The notes below the pieces were generated by a model. The model worked only from the letters and a program-made list of their open reading frames with translations, had not been told where the DNA came from and did not search any database. The position numbers and the translations under genes were made by a program. From contig SJRY01000055.1 of NCBI GenBank assembly GCA_011319805.1, positions 1 through 49,409 on the forward strand: DNA of 49,409 nt. The letters run 5' to 3'. Numbering within the stretch: position 1 is the first letter of the stretch; every line of letters begins with the position of its first letter. Positions 32,601 to 41,827 of this stretch are shown piece by piece. The stretch is from Macrocybe gigantea (taxonomy: Eukaryota; Basidiomycota; Agaricomycetes; Agaricales; Callistosporiaceae).

Positions 32601-33597
32601 GACCGAACTCACAGCAGAAGGTCTTGCATGACTATACTGAGACAATGTGTGGCGGCTTCATGGAATCCCACGAAAGATCATCAGTGATCGAGGACCCAGT
32701 TCGCAGCACGATTCATGACAGCACTTCTAAAATTACTCGGAACAAAGCAAAATCTATCAACGGCCTATCACCCACAGACAGATGGACAGGTGGAAACAAT
32801 CCCACCAAGAAACAGAAGCCTTCCTCAGAAGCTTCACAAACAACTTACAGGATGATTGGGCAGAATGGATAGCAATCGCAGAGTACTAGTACAACGACAA
32901 AGCACACCAGGGAACAAAGGAGACACCATTCTACCTCAACTACGGAATGCACCCCTGGAAGGGAGAGCCACAGATGACAGAAGGGAATAACCCCACAGCA
33001 AAGGACTTCGTCAAAAGAATGAACCAAATATGAAAGGAAGCAAATGCTGCGCTACAGTATGCACAAACACGAGCCAAAGATAATTACGATGCGAGGTGAA
33101 GACCAGCCCATGAATACAAGAAAGGGGATAGAGTATGGCTAGAAGCCACTAATATCACAGTCAATCGACCATCAAAGAAGTTATCGGCACTCCAATACGG
33201 ACCATTCAAGGTGGTTGAAAAGAAAGGGGCCTCAGCATATCGCCTGGAACTCCCAGCATCATGGCAGCTGATACACCCCGTGTTCAATGAAACACTGCTC
33301 ATGCCTTACAAAGGACCCCGTTTCAAGATACAAGAGCGACCATTACCACCACCCCCTGAAATCATAAATGATGAAGAAGAGTACGAGATAGAAGAGATCC
33401 TAAAAAGGAAGAAACAAGGGAGGGGGACGCTATTCCTGGTCAAATGGAAAGGATACGGACACGAAGAGAACACATGGATCAAAGAGAAGGAACTGGGGAA
33501 TGCGCAGCAAGCTCTAGACCACTTCCTAAAGAAGACTGTGAATCAGGATAAAAGGATCATGACAAGAGGGAAGAAGACCAAAAATCGCACATCATGA
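29629..33597 (+). pseudogene. pol: pol: protease, reverse transcriptase, RNase H, integrase, chromodomain
   Basis: In the -1 frame relative to gag: protease (VDSGAD near 29860; LLGHDWL near 30070), reverse transcriptase (LPRISELLDVLQGAKYFSK, then YMDDI near 30820), RNase H (VETDASGYAIGAVLSQ near 31253; DHKNLSYF), integrase zinc-binding and core region (GHPGQYHMHELI near 31990; TCQQNK; WEDIGVDLIGPLP; SDRGP; YHPQTDGQVE) and a C-terminal chromodomain (YEIEEILKRKKQ...LVKWKGYG, about 33380-33465). The nested solo LTR plus its 5-bp duplication adds 325 bases; removing that restores one frame. TGA codons at Arg positions recur (near 29826, 30432, 30509, 32436, 32628, 32637, 33031, 33100), plus a TAG near 32887. 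Chromodomains direct integration into heterochromatin. Not functional as it stands. Confidence 0.9.
32048..32367 (-). mobile_element. nested solo LTR inside the integrase
   Basis: Reverse-oriented 320-bp LTR of the same family, starting TGTTAGGC on the plus strand and ending TAACA. Perfect 5-bp target duplication CCATC at 32043-32047 and 32368-32372. It splits the integrase zinc-binding region from the core. Confidence 0.95.
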
Positions 33598-33911
33598 CCA
33601 CCAACGCCCCCATCAGCATTAACAGCAGGGATGACAGCCATGCACCTACCCCCAACCACCCAACTGACAATGAGAATCTAGCAAGGATTCTCAATGGTAG
33701 CGACTACATGGACCCCCTCGCCATCACACTTGGCACATATATGCACTATGTTATGACCGTCCGCACGCACCTCTGGACCAGGCGAACCCCTGATAGGACT
33801 GGCCCCACTGCAGCCGAACGTATCGCGCTTCGCGAGGCAATGGAAATGCTTCGCACAGAAAACCAGCGACTTAAACTCCTTGCCACCACACTCCATCACA
33901 TCCGCGCCTAA
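33594..33911 (+). CDS. small ORF between pol and the 3' LTR
   Basis: An intact 105-codon frame whose ATG (33594-33596) overlaps the pol TGA (33595-33597) as ATGA. The product begins MTTNAPISINSRDDSHAP, is hydrophilic, and has a helical C-terminal half (IALREAMEMLRTENQRLKLL) with coiled-coil character. It is intact although pol is riddled with stops. No family is recognised. The stop-start overlap suggests reinitiation after pol, as seen at the ORF1/gag junction of the same element. Confidence 0.5.
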   Translation: MTTNAPISINSRDDSHAPTPNHPTDNENLARILNGSDYMDPLAITLGTYMHYVMTVRTHLWTRRTPDRTGPTAAERIALREAMEMLRTENQRLKLLATTLHHIRA

Positions 33912-34017
33912 ATGAAGAGCTCATTCATACATGGGCCCCACGTGCTGCAACTGCCTGGGAGACCAATACTGGGTGGGGACAGCTGGACTAAGGTTTTTTG
34001 CGAGGACGCGAATCTAC

Positions 34018-34025
34018 AGAGAGGG
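34018..34025 (+). other. candidate polypurine tract
   Basis: AGAGAGGG lies three bases before the 3' LTR start (34029). It is short, but it is the only purine run next to the LTR and is the expected primer for plus-strand DNA synthesis. Confidence 0.4.
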
Positions 34026-34028
34026 TGA

Positions 34029-34348
34029 TGTTACGGACATTGCCCAAAGGACCATTCATTTTCTTATCTTATCTTTCCCACATCCCTTATCTTCCCTGTC
34101 ATGCTGCGCAGCACGCAGCCATCAAGTCATTCCACTTCCCTAGTCATCCTGAGTCATCTCCTTCCAGTCTTACTCATCTGCAGTCCACAGCATTGCGCAG
34201 CCCATGGTCCGTGCTCAAGTACTGTAATGTATATAAGGACTCCCAGATGTACCAGTAGCGCTAGGCTTAATATTCCTTTTGCCATCATCTCAAGACCACT
34301 CTCGCACTTAGTCTGCCCGAGTCCTTCTGAGATTCGTCTAGCCTAACA
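34029..34348 (+). repeat. 3' LTR of the chromovirus
   Basis: 320 bp, TGTTACGG to CTAACA. The next five bases are TGTCT, which do not match the CACAG that precedes the 5' LTR. Confidence 0.95.
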
Positions 34349-36100
34349 TGTCTCACAGCAACATTAGTGCAGCACCTGCTCGAACCACACTGCAGTCAAT
34401 GCTGAGCACTCTGGGGTAGGTAAGAGTCTCACCATCACAGGGGTAGCAGCCGTGGATTGTTCAAGGCATGATATAAAATGTCCTTTGGCTGTCAGTGACC
34501 TTTATAAGAGCAAACAGTCAGTATTGTATTGCTTTCTTATGCTTATATTCTGATTTAAATGGGTAACTAGATATGTCAACATTGACTTCCTGGTCTTTTT
34601 CAATCTCACAATGCCTTACCTTCTACTCCTGCATTATATAGTCATCTCATATGATGTTGCTTGCCAGTGGTGGATCAAGCTTTGGCAGAGAATAGCCTAG
34701 TATCCTTCCTGGTTACATGTCAACAACGAAAACAAAGACTTTGTTTTTCTGGTGCTGAAATTTCATTTAACAGCTCATATCCTCAAATGTCAGACCAACT
34801 TCTCCTTCAACTACACCTACAGGGTTGGTAATGGCAATGGTGAGGCACCTGAGCAAGGGTGGGTGAATGAGAATGGTGATGCCCACAGCACCACTGAAAT
34901 GGGACTGGCCATCATTGTGACATCAAGAATGACAAGTATGGTGATAACAATTGGAAAAATATTAGTCTGTGTCCCCATTGGTGATTTCCTATACTTGCTA
35001 ACATTTCAATTACAGGTATATCTTTGGCAAAGAAGTTAAAGAATGCCATTTCTGAGGCATCTAAATACTGGGAATATTATACTGACTGGTTGCAGTGAAT
35101 ACTGCCACAACAACAAGCAAGTTGGATGCAATCCCTATCTGCATGGGAGAAGGACCACTCATTGCCAAGTCTCTTGGAAAAGCAATTTAAAAGTGCAGTG
35201 ACTTCATATGGCATTGTCCTACATCTAATCCCTGCTAGTTGTCATGCTGAATGAGGTATGCAAACATTTGGCTGATGATGATGCCAAGGAGGGTACCGCC
35301 TACATTCTTCATGATAGCATCTCAGCATCCTGGTTAATCAGCATAGGACTGGATTTCAAGGATCAACAGTATGTTGCTTGCCATCTCAGACCTGACTGGA
35401 TATCTGACATTAAATATCCAGGTGCAAGTTGGCACTCGAAACCAGGGATAGAAGTAAATTATACCCATCCATGTCAGAGAGTGAAAACCAACTGTGCCAA
35501 AGCATCTGTGCCTGGATCAACATCCAGCATCTTTACATCCCTGCACTCTATTGCATTTGCCAGCAGGAGAATAGCATGCCAGAAATACCCATCTCTGAAA
35601 TCCAACTCTATTTGCCTTCGGTGATATTAGAGTACCCTCAAGTGGCCTGCAACCACCGTTTACTATCTATCAAGTTCGAGCTCTATAAAGCTCAAGCTCA
35701 AGATGCTCTGTGAAAGCTTAGAGATTCACTTCGGCTCTATAGCCATATCCATCTGGACAAAGACCAGTTCCAGCATGGCCAACGAAGTAATATACAGTCA
35801 CTTGGAATGCTCAATTGCATGCAGGCAAAAATTCATGTAGCATCTACCAGGTATCAGCACACTCAATGTGCCATTTGTTCACTAGCAAAGCATCTGAAGG
35901 TCACTGACATCGAATTGAAATTCCCTGTGCTTGATGCAGCTGACATTCAGCCACTATTTGATGACTCACAACCTCAACAGGCAAGGGAACAGCAAAGTCA
36001 AGCTTGGTCAAAGAAGGATGCAAGGGGTGTATCATGGATTTGGAAGTGCATCGGTGTGGCAAGAGCCATGGCAGTGAGAGAGCCTTTCTTATTGAGCTGA
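34349..36100 (+). pseudogene. KDZ-type transposase relic
   Basis: Plus-strand fragments match the order of Kyakuja-Dileera-Zisupton (KDZ) transposases: GVAAVDCSRHDM (about 34443-34478), YDVACQWWIKLWQRI (about 34652-34696), KFHLTAHILKCQTNFSFNY (about 34757-34815), GEAPEQGWVNENGDAHST (about 34841-34895), a long helical middle, and a C-terminal RGVSWIW (about 36025-36045). The intron-like gap around 34515-34570 is consistent with a spliced gene. Stops and shifts are frequent, so it is inactive. It begins right at the 3' LTR of the chromovirus and ends near the fold-back element. Confidence 0.8.
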
Positions 36101-36109
36101 ATCACCATG

Positions 36110-36494
36110 TGTCAGGGGACATCCCGTGTTCCACCACCAAGTCCCCTTGACAACGCGACCCAAAGATGCTTCATGCAACCATCGCGCAACGTTTGCACCT
36201 ATCGCATGAGCCATTGCGCCCTTCGTGCCTTTTGCATCATGGCGCTCCCGAATAAGGCTGCTTATGCACCTTGTTTCCACCTCACTCCCGCCATGTGCCC
36301 ACCTCATGTAGTATAGTATATAGCTAGGTAGTGCCCTAGAGGGGAACCTTAGAGTATTCTCTTAGGTTTCCCCTCTAGGTGAGTTGGTGTACATATGTAG
36401 CTACCTCAAGAACTTAGGTTTTCCCTCTAGGTCATCTGAGCCCTCGTGCATATCGTGCGTCACATTTAGGCTATCCTCAGTGGTCGCCCTAACA
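36110..36494 (+). repeat. left-arm LTR of the fold-back element
   Basis: 385 bp, TGTCAGG to CCCTAACA, with a TATAGTATATAG box at 36312-36323 and AGAGTATTCT at 36351-36360. The latter is complementary to AGAATACTCT at 36497-36506, two bases after the LTR end. Confidence 0.8.
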
Positions 36495-36496
36495 GT

Positions 36497-36506
36497 AGAA
36501 TACTCT
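36497..36506 (+). promoter_or_regulatory. self-priming site of the fold-back family
   Basis: AGAATACTCT starts two bases after the LTR end and pairs over 10 nt with AGAGTATTCT in the LTR, about 30-40 bases after the TATA box. The spacing is the same as in the chromovirus at 27826. The mirrored site exists in the right arm. Confidence 0.6.
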
Positions 36507-36509
36507 CCC

Positions 36510-37835
36510 CAACAGAGAGCTGAGCTCGTGGGTCGTGCCACGATAGGCACCTTCGGAATTGACAACAGCGATGATGAAAGTCGCAGTTCCGCCTCTGCTG
36601 CCACTGCCCTCGACCTCCCCTCTCCTCATATGCCTCAAAGTGCGATGCCCATGCCTGAACTGATGCCTGCCATGCCGATTTCAGTCGACGTGCCTGAAGG
36701 TGAAGGCCCCGCGACCCGCCAAGAGGTCCAATCCATTCACGAGTCAGTGGAATCACTCTGCGCTCAATTAGCACAGGTCCTCCAATTGCTAGAACATTCC
36801 AGACCCTCTTGCACACCACCCGAAATGCATATGGACCCCCGGGAGCTCACACGACTCCTGAACTGCCTGTCCCCGAAACTCCCACTACCGCATCACATAG
36901 CGCGACCTCCGTTAAACCCGCCCCCCAGTGACTTCAACAGTGACCACCAGAATGGTCGTTCATTCCTGAATTCATGCAAGCTGTACTCGTGCTCACACCG
37001 CAACAGTTCCTGCACCAAGTTGCACAAGTCAAATGGGCAATGACATACATGAAAGGAGGGTGTGCTCACCAAGCCGTTGATTGCTGGATGCACTTTGAGC
37101 GCACCAATGGTCACCCGAAGTTTGCGATGTGGAGCGACTTCGTCCAAGAGTTTCAATGCGAGTTCTGCATCCAGAATGAGCAACACGACGTGCTGATGAA
37201 GCTCAAAAGCACGTCGTATTATCAAGACAAGCAGACCATCGATGAGTACACTGACGGGTTTCGTGACCTCATCGAACGCTCCGGATACATGGACGGACTC
37301 GGTATTGTCATCAAATATCGCAAGGGCTTGTGCGCGACCGTCCAGTTGCAAGTCGCAAACATGCCAACCGGCCACCCCACTGACAACGATCTGGAAGCGT
37401 GGTATCGTGCCACGTGCACATGCGAAGAGAACCTTGAAGCAAACAAGATGTTCTCCGCCATCCACTCCGTGCCCATGCACATATCCGTGGGGCATTCTGC
37501 AACTGCCCCTGCACCCAAGCCTGCTCCGTTGCACTTTGCAATGAAGCCAAACCCGACTCCCCTCCCACCTGGCATTCCCATGGACGTCGACGCCGCATGC
37601 CAGCATATGTGATCACCAGTTATCTGTCGGTGCTGCAACCAGCCTGGCCACATCGCACCTAACTGCCCCTGCACATTCGACGTATGCTACATGACGGTCG
37701 ATGAAACCCGCAAAGCCATCCAATCCATGCTCATGAAGATCGACATAGCGGACGGCCTTGCTGAAGACATTGCATCGGCCGAAGCGAACGCAACAGAGGA
37801 GGAGGATTTTCAAATGTGCAGCGAGTGACCGACAT
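36510..37835 (+). pseudogene. gag: left-arm gag with zinc knuckle
   Basis: Collinear with the right-arm gag but missing 2 bases near 36930 (in a C run) and 1 base near 36985, so the frame changes twice and then returns. Capsid-type region (WMHFERTNGHPKFAMWSDF, EFQCEFCIQNEQ, YTDGFRDLIERSGYMDGL). A TGA at 37612-37614 precedes a knuckle CRCCNQPGHIAPNC (about 37628-37669), followed by an acidic tail that ends at a TGA near 37827. The protease region continues in the -1 frame from there. Confidence 0.8.
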
Positions 37836-38642
37836 GCCCTCACTGCCCACAACATTCGTTTCGGACTTGGTCCATGTAAATAACGATACCTCTGATAATA
37901 CAGAACCTGTCATTACTGAAACACCTGAAGTCATGTCAGAAAAACCTAAAAAACCCGGACCGTGACCACACAAATGGGAATGCGCACTGCCTCACGAGTA
38001 TCGCATTCACACGACAGACTCCAACTCCCTTTGCCTCAAGGTCGAGGTCCAAACAACGGACACTGGCGACGTCTTTTCGGTTGCCACACTCCTTGATTCT
38101 GGCGCAACCGGCCTCTTCCTCGATCGCGCATTCACCGTGAGGCATTGCATCACAACCCGACCCCTTACCCGACCGATACCTGTCCGCAACATTGACGGCA
38201 CTCCCAATGAAGACGGCATGATTCGTGAAGTCGTGGATTTGGTGATTTGCTACCAAGGCCACACCAAGCATGCCGTTTTCACCATCACCAGACTCGGACA
38301 CCAGGAGAGGTTTTTCTGACATGACTTCAGGTGTTTCAGTAACGACAGGTTCTGTATTATCAGAGGTATCGTTATTTACATGGACCAAGTCCGAAACGAA
38401 TGTTGTGGGCAGTGAGGGCATGTCGGTCACTCGCTGCACATTTGAAAATCCTCCTCCTCTGTTGCGTTCGCTTCGGCCGATGCAATGTCTTCAGCAAGGC
38501 CGTCCGCTATGTCGATCTTCATGAGCATGGATTGGATGGCTTTGCGGGTTTCATCGACCGTCATGTAGCATACGTCGAATGTGCAGGGGCAGTTAGGTGC
38601 GATGTGGCCAGGCTGGTTGCAGCACCGACAGATAACTGGTGA

Positions 38643-39629
38643 TCACATATGCTGGCATGCGGCGTCGACGTCCATGGGAATGCCAGGTGGGAGGGGAGTC
38701 GGGTTTGGCTTCATTGCAAAGTGCAACGGAGCAGGCTTGGGTGCAGGGGCAGTTGCAGAATGCCCCACGGATATGTGCATGGGCACGGAGTGGATGGCGG
38801 AGAACATCTTGTTTGCTTCAAGGTTCTCTTCGCATGTGCACGTGGCACGATACCACGCTTCCAGATCGTTGTCAGTGGGGTGGCCGGTTGGCATGTTTGC
38901 GACTTGCAACTGGACGGTCGCGCACAAGCCCTTGCGATATTTGATGACAATACCGAGTCCGTCCATGTATCCGGAGCGTTCGATGAGGTCACGAAACCCG
39001 TCAGTGTACTCATCGATGGTCTGCTTGTCTTGATAATACGACGTGCTTTTGAGCTTCATCAGCACGTCGTGTTGCTCATTCTGGATGCAGAACTCGCATT
39101 GAAACTCTTGGACGAAGTCGCTCCACATCGCAAACTTCGGGTGACCATTGGTGCGCTCAAAGTGCATCCAGCAATCAACGGCTTGGTGAGCACACCCTCC
39201 TTTCATGTATGTCATTGCCCATTTGACTTGTGCAACTTGGTGCAGGAACTGTTGCGGTGTGAGCACGAGGTACAGCTTGCATGAATTCAGGAATGAACGA
39301 CCATTCTGGTGGTCACTGTTGAAGTCACTGGGGGCGGCGGGTTTAACGGAGGTCGCGCTATGTGATGCGGTAGTGGGAGTTTCGGGGACAGGCAGTTCAG
39401 GAGTCGTGTGAGCTCCCGGGGGGTCCATATGCATTTCGGGTGGTGTGCAAGAGGGTCTGGAATGTTCTAGCAATTGGAGGACCTGTGCTAATTGAGCGCA
39501 GAGTGATTCCACTGACTCGTGAATGGATTGGACCTCTTGGCGGGTCGCGGGGCCTTCACCTTCAGGCACGTCGACTGAAATCGGCATGGCAGGCATCAGT
39601 TCAGGCATGGGCATCGCACTTTGAGGCAT
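38643..39629 (-). CDS. gag: right-arm gag, uninterrupted
   Basis: A 328-codon frame starts MPQSAMPMPELMPAMPISVD and ends at a TGA before the zinc knuckle, the same TGA as in the left arm. It contains the complete capsid-type region of the family. The upstream stretch to the LTR (39630-39764) is also open in frame, so the native start may lie farther upstream. The downstream inverted knuckle is at about 38586-38627. Inner-arm sequence is almost identical to the left arm. Confidence 0.8.
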   Translation of the reverse strand: MPQSAMPMPELMPAMPISVDVPEGEGPATRQEVQSIHESVESLCAQLAQVLQLLEHSRPSCTPPEMHMDPPGAHTTPELPVPETPTTASHSATSVKPAAPSDFNSDHQNGRSFLNSCKLYLVLTPQQFLHQVAQVKWAMTYMKGGCAHQAVDCWMHFERTNGHPKFAMWSDFVQEFQCEFCIQNEQHDVLMKLKSTSYYQDKQTIDEYTDGFRDLIERSGYMDGLGIVIKYRKGLCATVQLQVANMPTGHPTDNDLEAWYRATCTCEENLEANKMFSAIHSVPMHISVGHSATAPAPKPAPLHFAMKPNPTPLPPGIPMDVDAACQHM

Positions 39630-39764
39630 ATGAGGAGAGGGGAGGTCGAGGGCAGTGGCAGCAGAGGCGGAACTGCGACTTTCATCATCGCTGTTGTCAA
39701 TTCCGAAGGTGCCTATCGTGGCACGACCCGCGAGCTCAGCTCTCTGTTGGGGAGAGTATTCTAC

Positions 39765-40119
39765 TGTTAGGGCGACCGCTGAGGATAGCCTAAACGTGAC
39801 GCACGATATGCACGAGGGGCTCAGATGGACCTAGAGGGAAAACCTAAGTTCTTGAGGTAGCTACATATATACACCAACTCACCTAGAGGGGAAACCTAAG
39901 AGAATACTCTAAGATTCCCCTCTAGGGCACTACCTAGCTATATACTATACTACACAAGGTGGGCACATGGCGGGAGTGAGGCAGAAACGAGGCGCGTAAG
40001 CGGCCTTATTCAGAAGCGCCATGATGCGAAAGGCGCAAAGCGCACGACGGTCGCGTGAAGCACCTTTGGGTCGCGTTGTCGAGGGGACTTGGTGGTGGAA
40101 CGTGGGATGTCCCCTGACA
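39765..40119 (-). repeat. right-arm LTR of the fold-back element
   Basis: About 355 bp in inverted orientation. It lacks roughly 30 bp of the U3 part present in the left LTR and differs from it by many CpG-type transitions, whereas gag is nearly identical in the two arms. Confidence 0.8.
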
Positions 40120-40126
40120 CATGGTG

Positions 40127-40726
40127 AGACTGACCGGTCTTGTCCATCATCAAATTCCCCCAACTTCGAGAACATCATAGCAGCTGGTTTCTGTCTCGAA
40201 TTTTTGGGAATACAAACCTATTGGTCAAATCAGAAGACCATGCAAAGTTTCATAGACAACATTCTTGCACCATATTTTGAAGGTAAAAAGCAAGAGCTCG
40301 GACTTCCTCCATCACAAAAGAGCCTGTGGCAGATAGACGTCTGGTCAGTCCACTGCTCGACCAAATTCTGATGCTTTCTGAAGGACAGTCATCCAACAAT
40401 ACTTCTTGACTTCATCCCTGGAGGATGTACAAGCATACATCAGCCCTGTGATGTTGGGATTCAGCGACCATTGAAACTATCAATTCGATGATCCTACCAC
40501 AAAGACATTGTAAATGAGATGATGCATTCTCTTCAGACAACGGACAAGATTGGTGCGCTTGACAATCAGATCGGAACAGTTCGTGACTGGAGTGTGTGGT
40601 GGATGTGGAATGCCTATCATGCCATCAATAATCAGTTGCTCATAATGAAGGTGAGCAGATATAATTTACTTACAATTATGAGCAACTGGCTTCATTCTAT
40701 CCCCAGGCATTCAAGCTATGCACTAT
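40127..40726 (+). pseudogene. pogo-like DDE transposase relic, 5' piece
   Basis: Frames spell NFENIIAAGFCLEFLG, YWSNQKTMQSFIDNILAPYF, WQIDVWSVHCSTKF (with the likely second catalytic Asp, about 40330-40369), LLDFIPGGCTSIHQPCDVGI (about 40405-40460) and RDWSVWWMWNAYHAINNQ. This order is typical of basidiomycete pogo/CENP-B-like DDE_1 transposases. A TGA near 40369 and other stops break it. An intron-like GT near 40650 to CCCCAG near 40705 may be native. It is interrupted at 40727 by a solo LTR and resumes at 41047. Confidence 0.75.
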
Positions 40727-41046
40727 TGTTAGGCTAGACGAATCTCAGAAGGACTCGGGCAGACTAAGTGCGAGAGTGGTCTTGAGATGATGGCAAAAGG
40801 AATATTAAGCCTAGCGCTACTGGTACATCTGGGAGTCCTTATATACATTACAGTACTTGAGCACGGACCATGGGCTGCGCAATGCTGTGGACTGCGGATG
40901 AGTAAGACTGGAAAGAGATGACTCAGGATGACTAGGGAAGTGGGATGACTCGATGGCTGCGCGCTGCGCGGCATGATGGGGGAGATAAGGGATGTGGGAA
41001 AGATAAGATAAGAAAATGAATAGTCCTTTGGGCGGCATCTGTAACA
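40727..41046 (-). mobile_element. solo LTR (320 bp) in the pogo-like relic
   Basis: Same family as 27504, reverse orientation, TGTTAGGC to TAACA on the plus strand. Perfect 5-bp target duplication ACTAT at 40722-40726 and 41047-41051. Confidence 0.95.
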
Positions 41047-41560
41047 ACTATCAAGGATTGGAATCTGTCTTATGAATGCCTGACAAGCCGCAAAGTGTGA
41101 CAGGCACTTCAAGAGCTGAAAGAGAAGGACCCTATTTTCCACAATGAGCTGGTCAGTGGAAAAGCAGCATCTCTTGCTAGTGAAGCAGAGACTGTACCTG
41201 AGGATCATGATGATGGCGTGGAATTGGAGGACGTTGACCATGATGACTGCGCGCTGCCCATCAGCAAGGTGGTTGATGTCATGATCAGTGGAAACATACC
41301 ACAGGGATTCATCCCATCTGCTAATGGTACACTCTCATCTGAATCACTTGCAGAGAGTGCCGACGAAGTTGAGGAGGTGTGCACAGATGAAATAGGGGAC
41401 TTGGCGCCAGCGAGCATCGAGGGAAAAAGGTGGAGGCAGAGAGAGAGGAAGAAGAGCAAGGGAAGAGGAAAAAGCGGCCAAACAAGTTATATTCCTCCCA
41501 CACATTTTGGCGCCATAATGACAACGAGCCTTCTAACATCAAGGAATGATCTGGAATGAA
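41047..41560 (+). pseudogene. pogo-like DDE transposase relic, 3' piece
   Basis: Continues as KDWNLSYECLTS (after the solo LTR), ALQELKEKDPIFHNEL, then a long acidic region (VELEDVDHDDCALPIS, ADEVEEVCTDEIGD) and a basic RRQRERKKSKGRGK tail to 41559. The tail frame from 41218 is open for 113 codons. Bases 41561-41827 contain only short decayed frames. Confidence 0.65.
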
Positions 41561-41827
41561 CTCTGGCAGAAGCAGAGTGGAAGTAAAAATTCAGGAGTTA
41601 TAAATCACAATCTGTACTCATCTTGAACACTTTCATGCCTTCCTGTCCTCGAGATATGTTGAAATCAACACGTAGAGCTGAGGAGATCGTCGAACGAGCA
41701 AGAAAATTCATGGTCTCGGACTTGACAGACATTTTCATCATTTGCTTCCGTTATGCGTGACGAGCATTACTTTTTGTCAAATCGGAGGTCTCCGTGATGC
41801 GTGACTGATGAATTGAATGAAATTGTA

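Larger units (their letters stand above)
27504..34348 (+). mobile_element. Ty3/gypsy chromovirus, nearly full length
   Basis: A 6845-bp element with 320-bp LTRs at both ends, in order: LTR, self-priming site, ORF1, gag with two zinc knuckles, a frameshift signal, protease, reverse transcriptase, RNase H, integrase, chromodomain, a small ORF, a purine tract, LTR. By my count the two LTRs differ by about 13 transitions and no transversions. The 5' flank is CACAG and the 3' flank TGTCT, so no target duplication remains. A solo LTR of the same family sits inside the integrase. Nearly all defects are nonsense codons, mostly TGA at Arg positions, with a pair of compensating 1-bp indels near 32.69 and 32.80 kb. 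Confidence 0.95.
36110..40119. mobile_element. palindromic (fold-back) Ty3/gypsy element
   Basis: Two inverted arms, about 36110-37949 and 38310-40119, flank a 360-bp loop (about 37950-38309). Each arm carries an LTR, gag and the start of the protease region. The loop continues protease coding from the left arm only (LLDSGATGLFLDRAF near 38092-38136), so the right arm joins mid-gene. Both termini are TGTCAGGGGAC pointing inward. The element is flanked by a 4-bp direct repeat CATG (36106-36109 and 40120-40123), itself within a palindromic target TCACCATGGTGA. No reverse transcriptase or integrase is present. Confidence 0.85.

Noticed and set aside
27870..33597. Programmed readthrough or recoding of the many TGA codons in the chromovirus
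   Set aside because: There are too many TGA codons, spread across ORF1, gag and pol at Arg positions. CpG deamination explains them more simply, and similar TGA codons appear in the fold-back element and the Nudix gene.
37222..37674. 150-codon antisense frame, identical in the right arm (38581-39033), as a conserved gene
   Set aside because: It is the shadow of gag on the opposite strand. The identity only reflects the identity of the palindrome arms.
36110..40119. Two independent head-to-head insertions of the same element
   Set aside because: There is one 4-bp duplication around the whole structure, the arms meet inside the protease gene without LTRs at the centre, and the arms are nearly identical.
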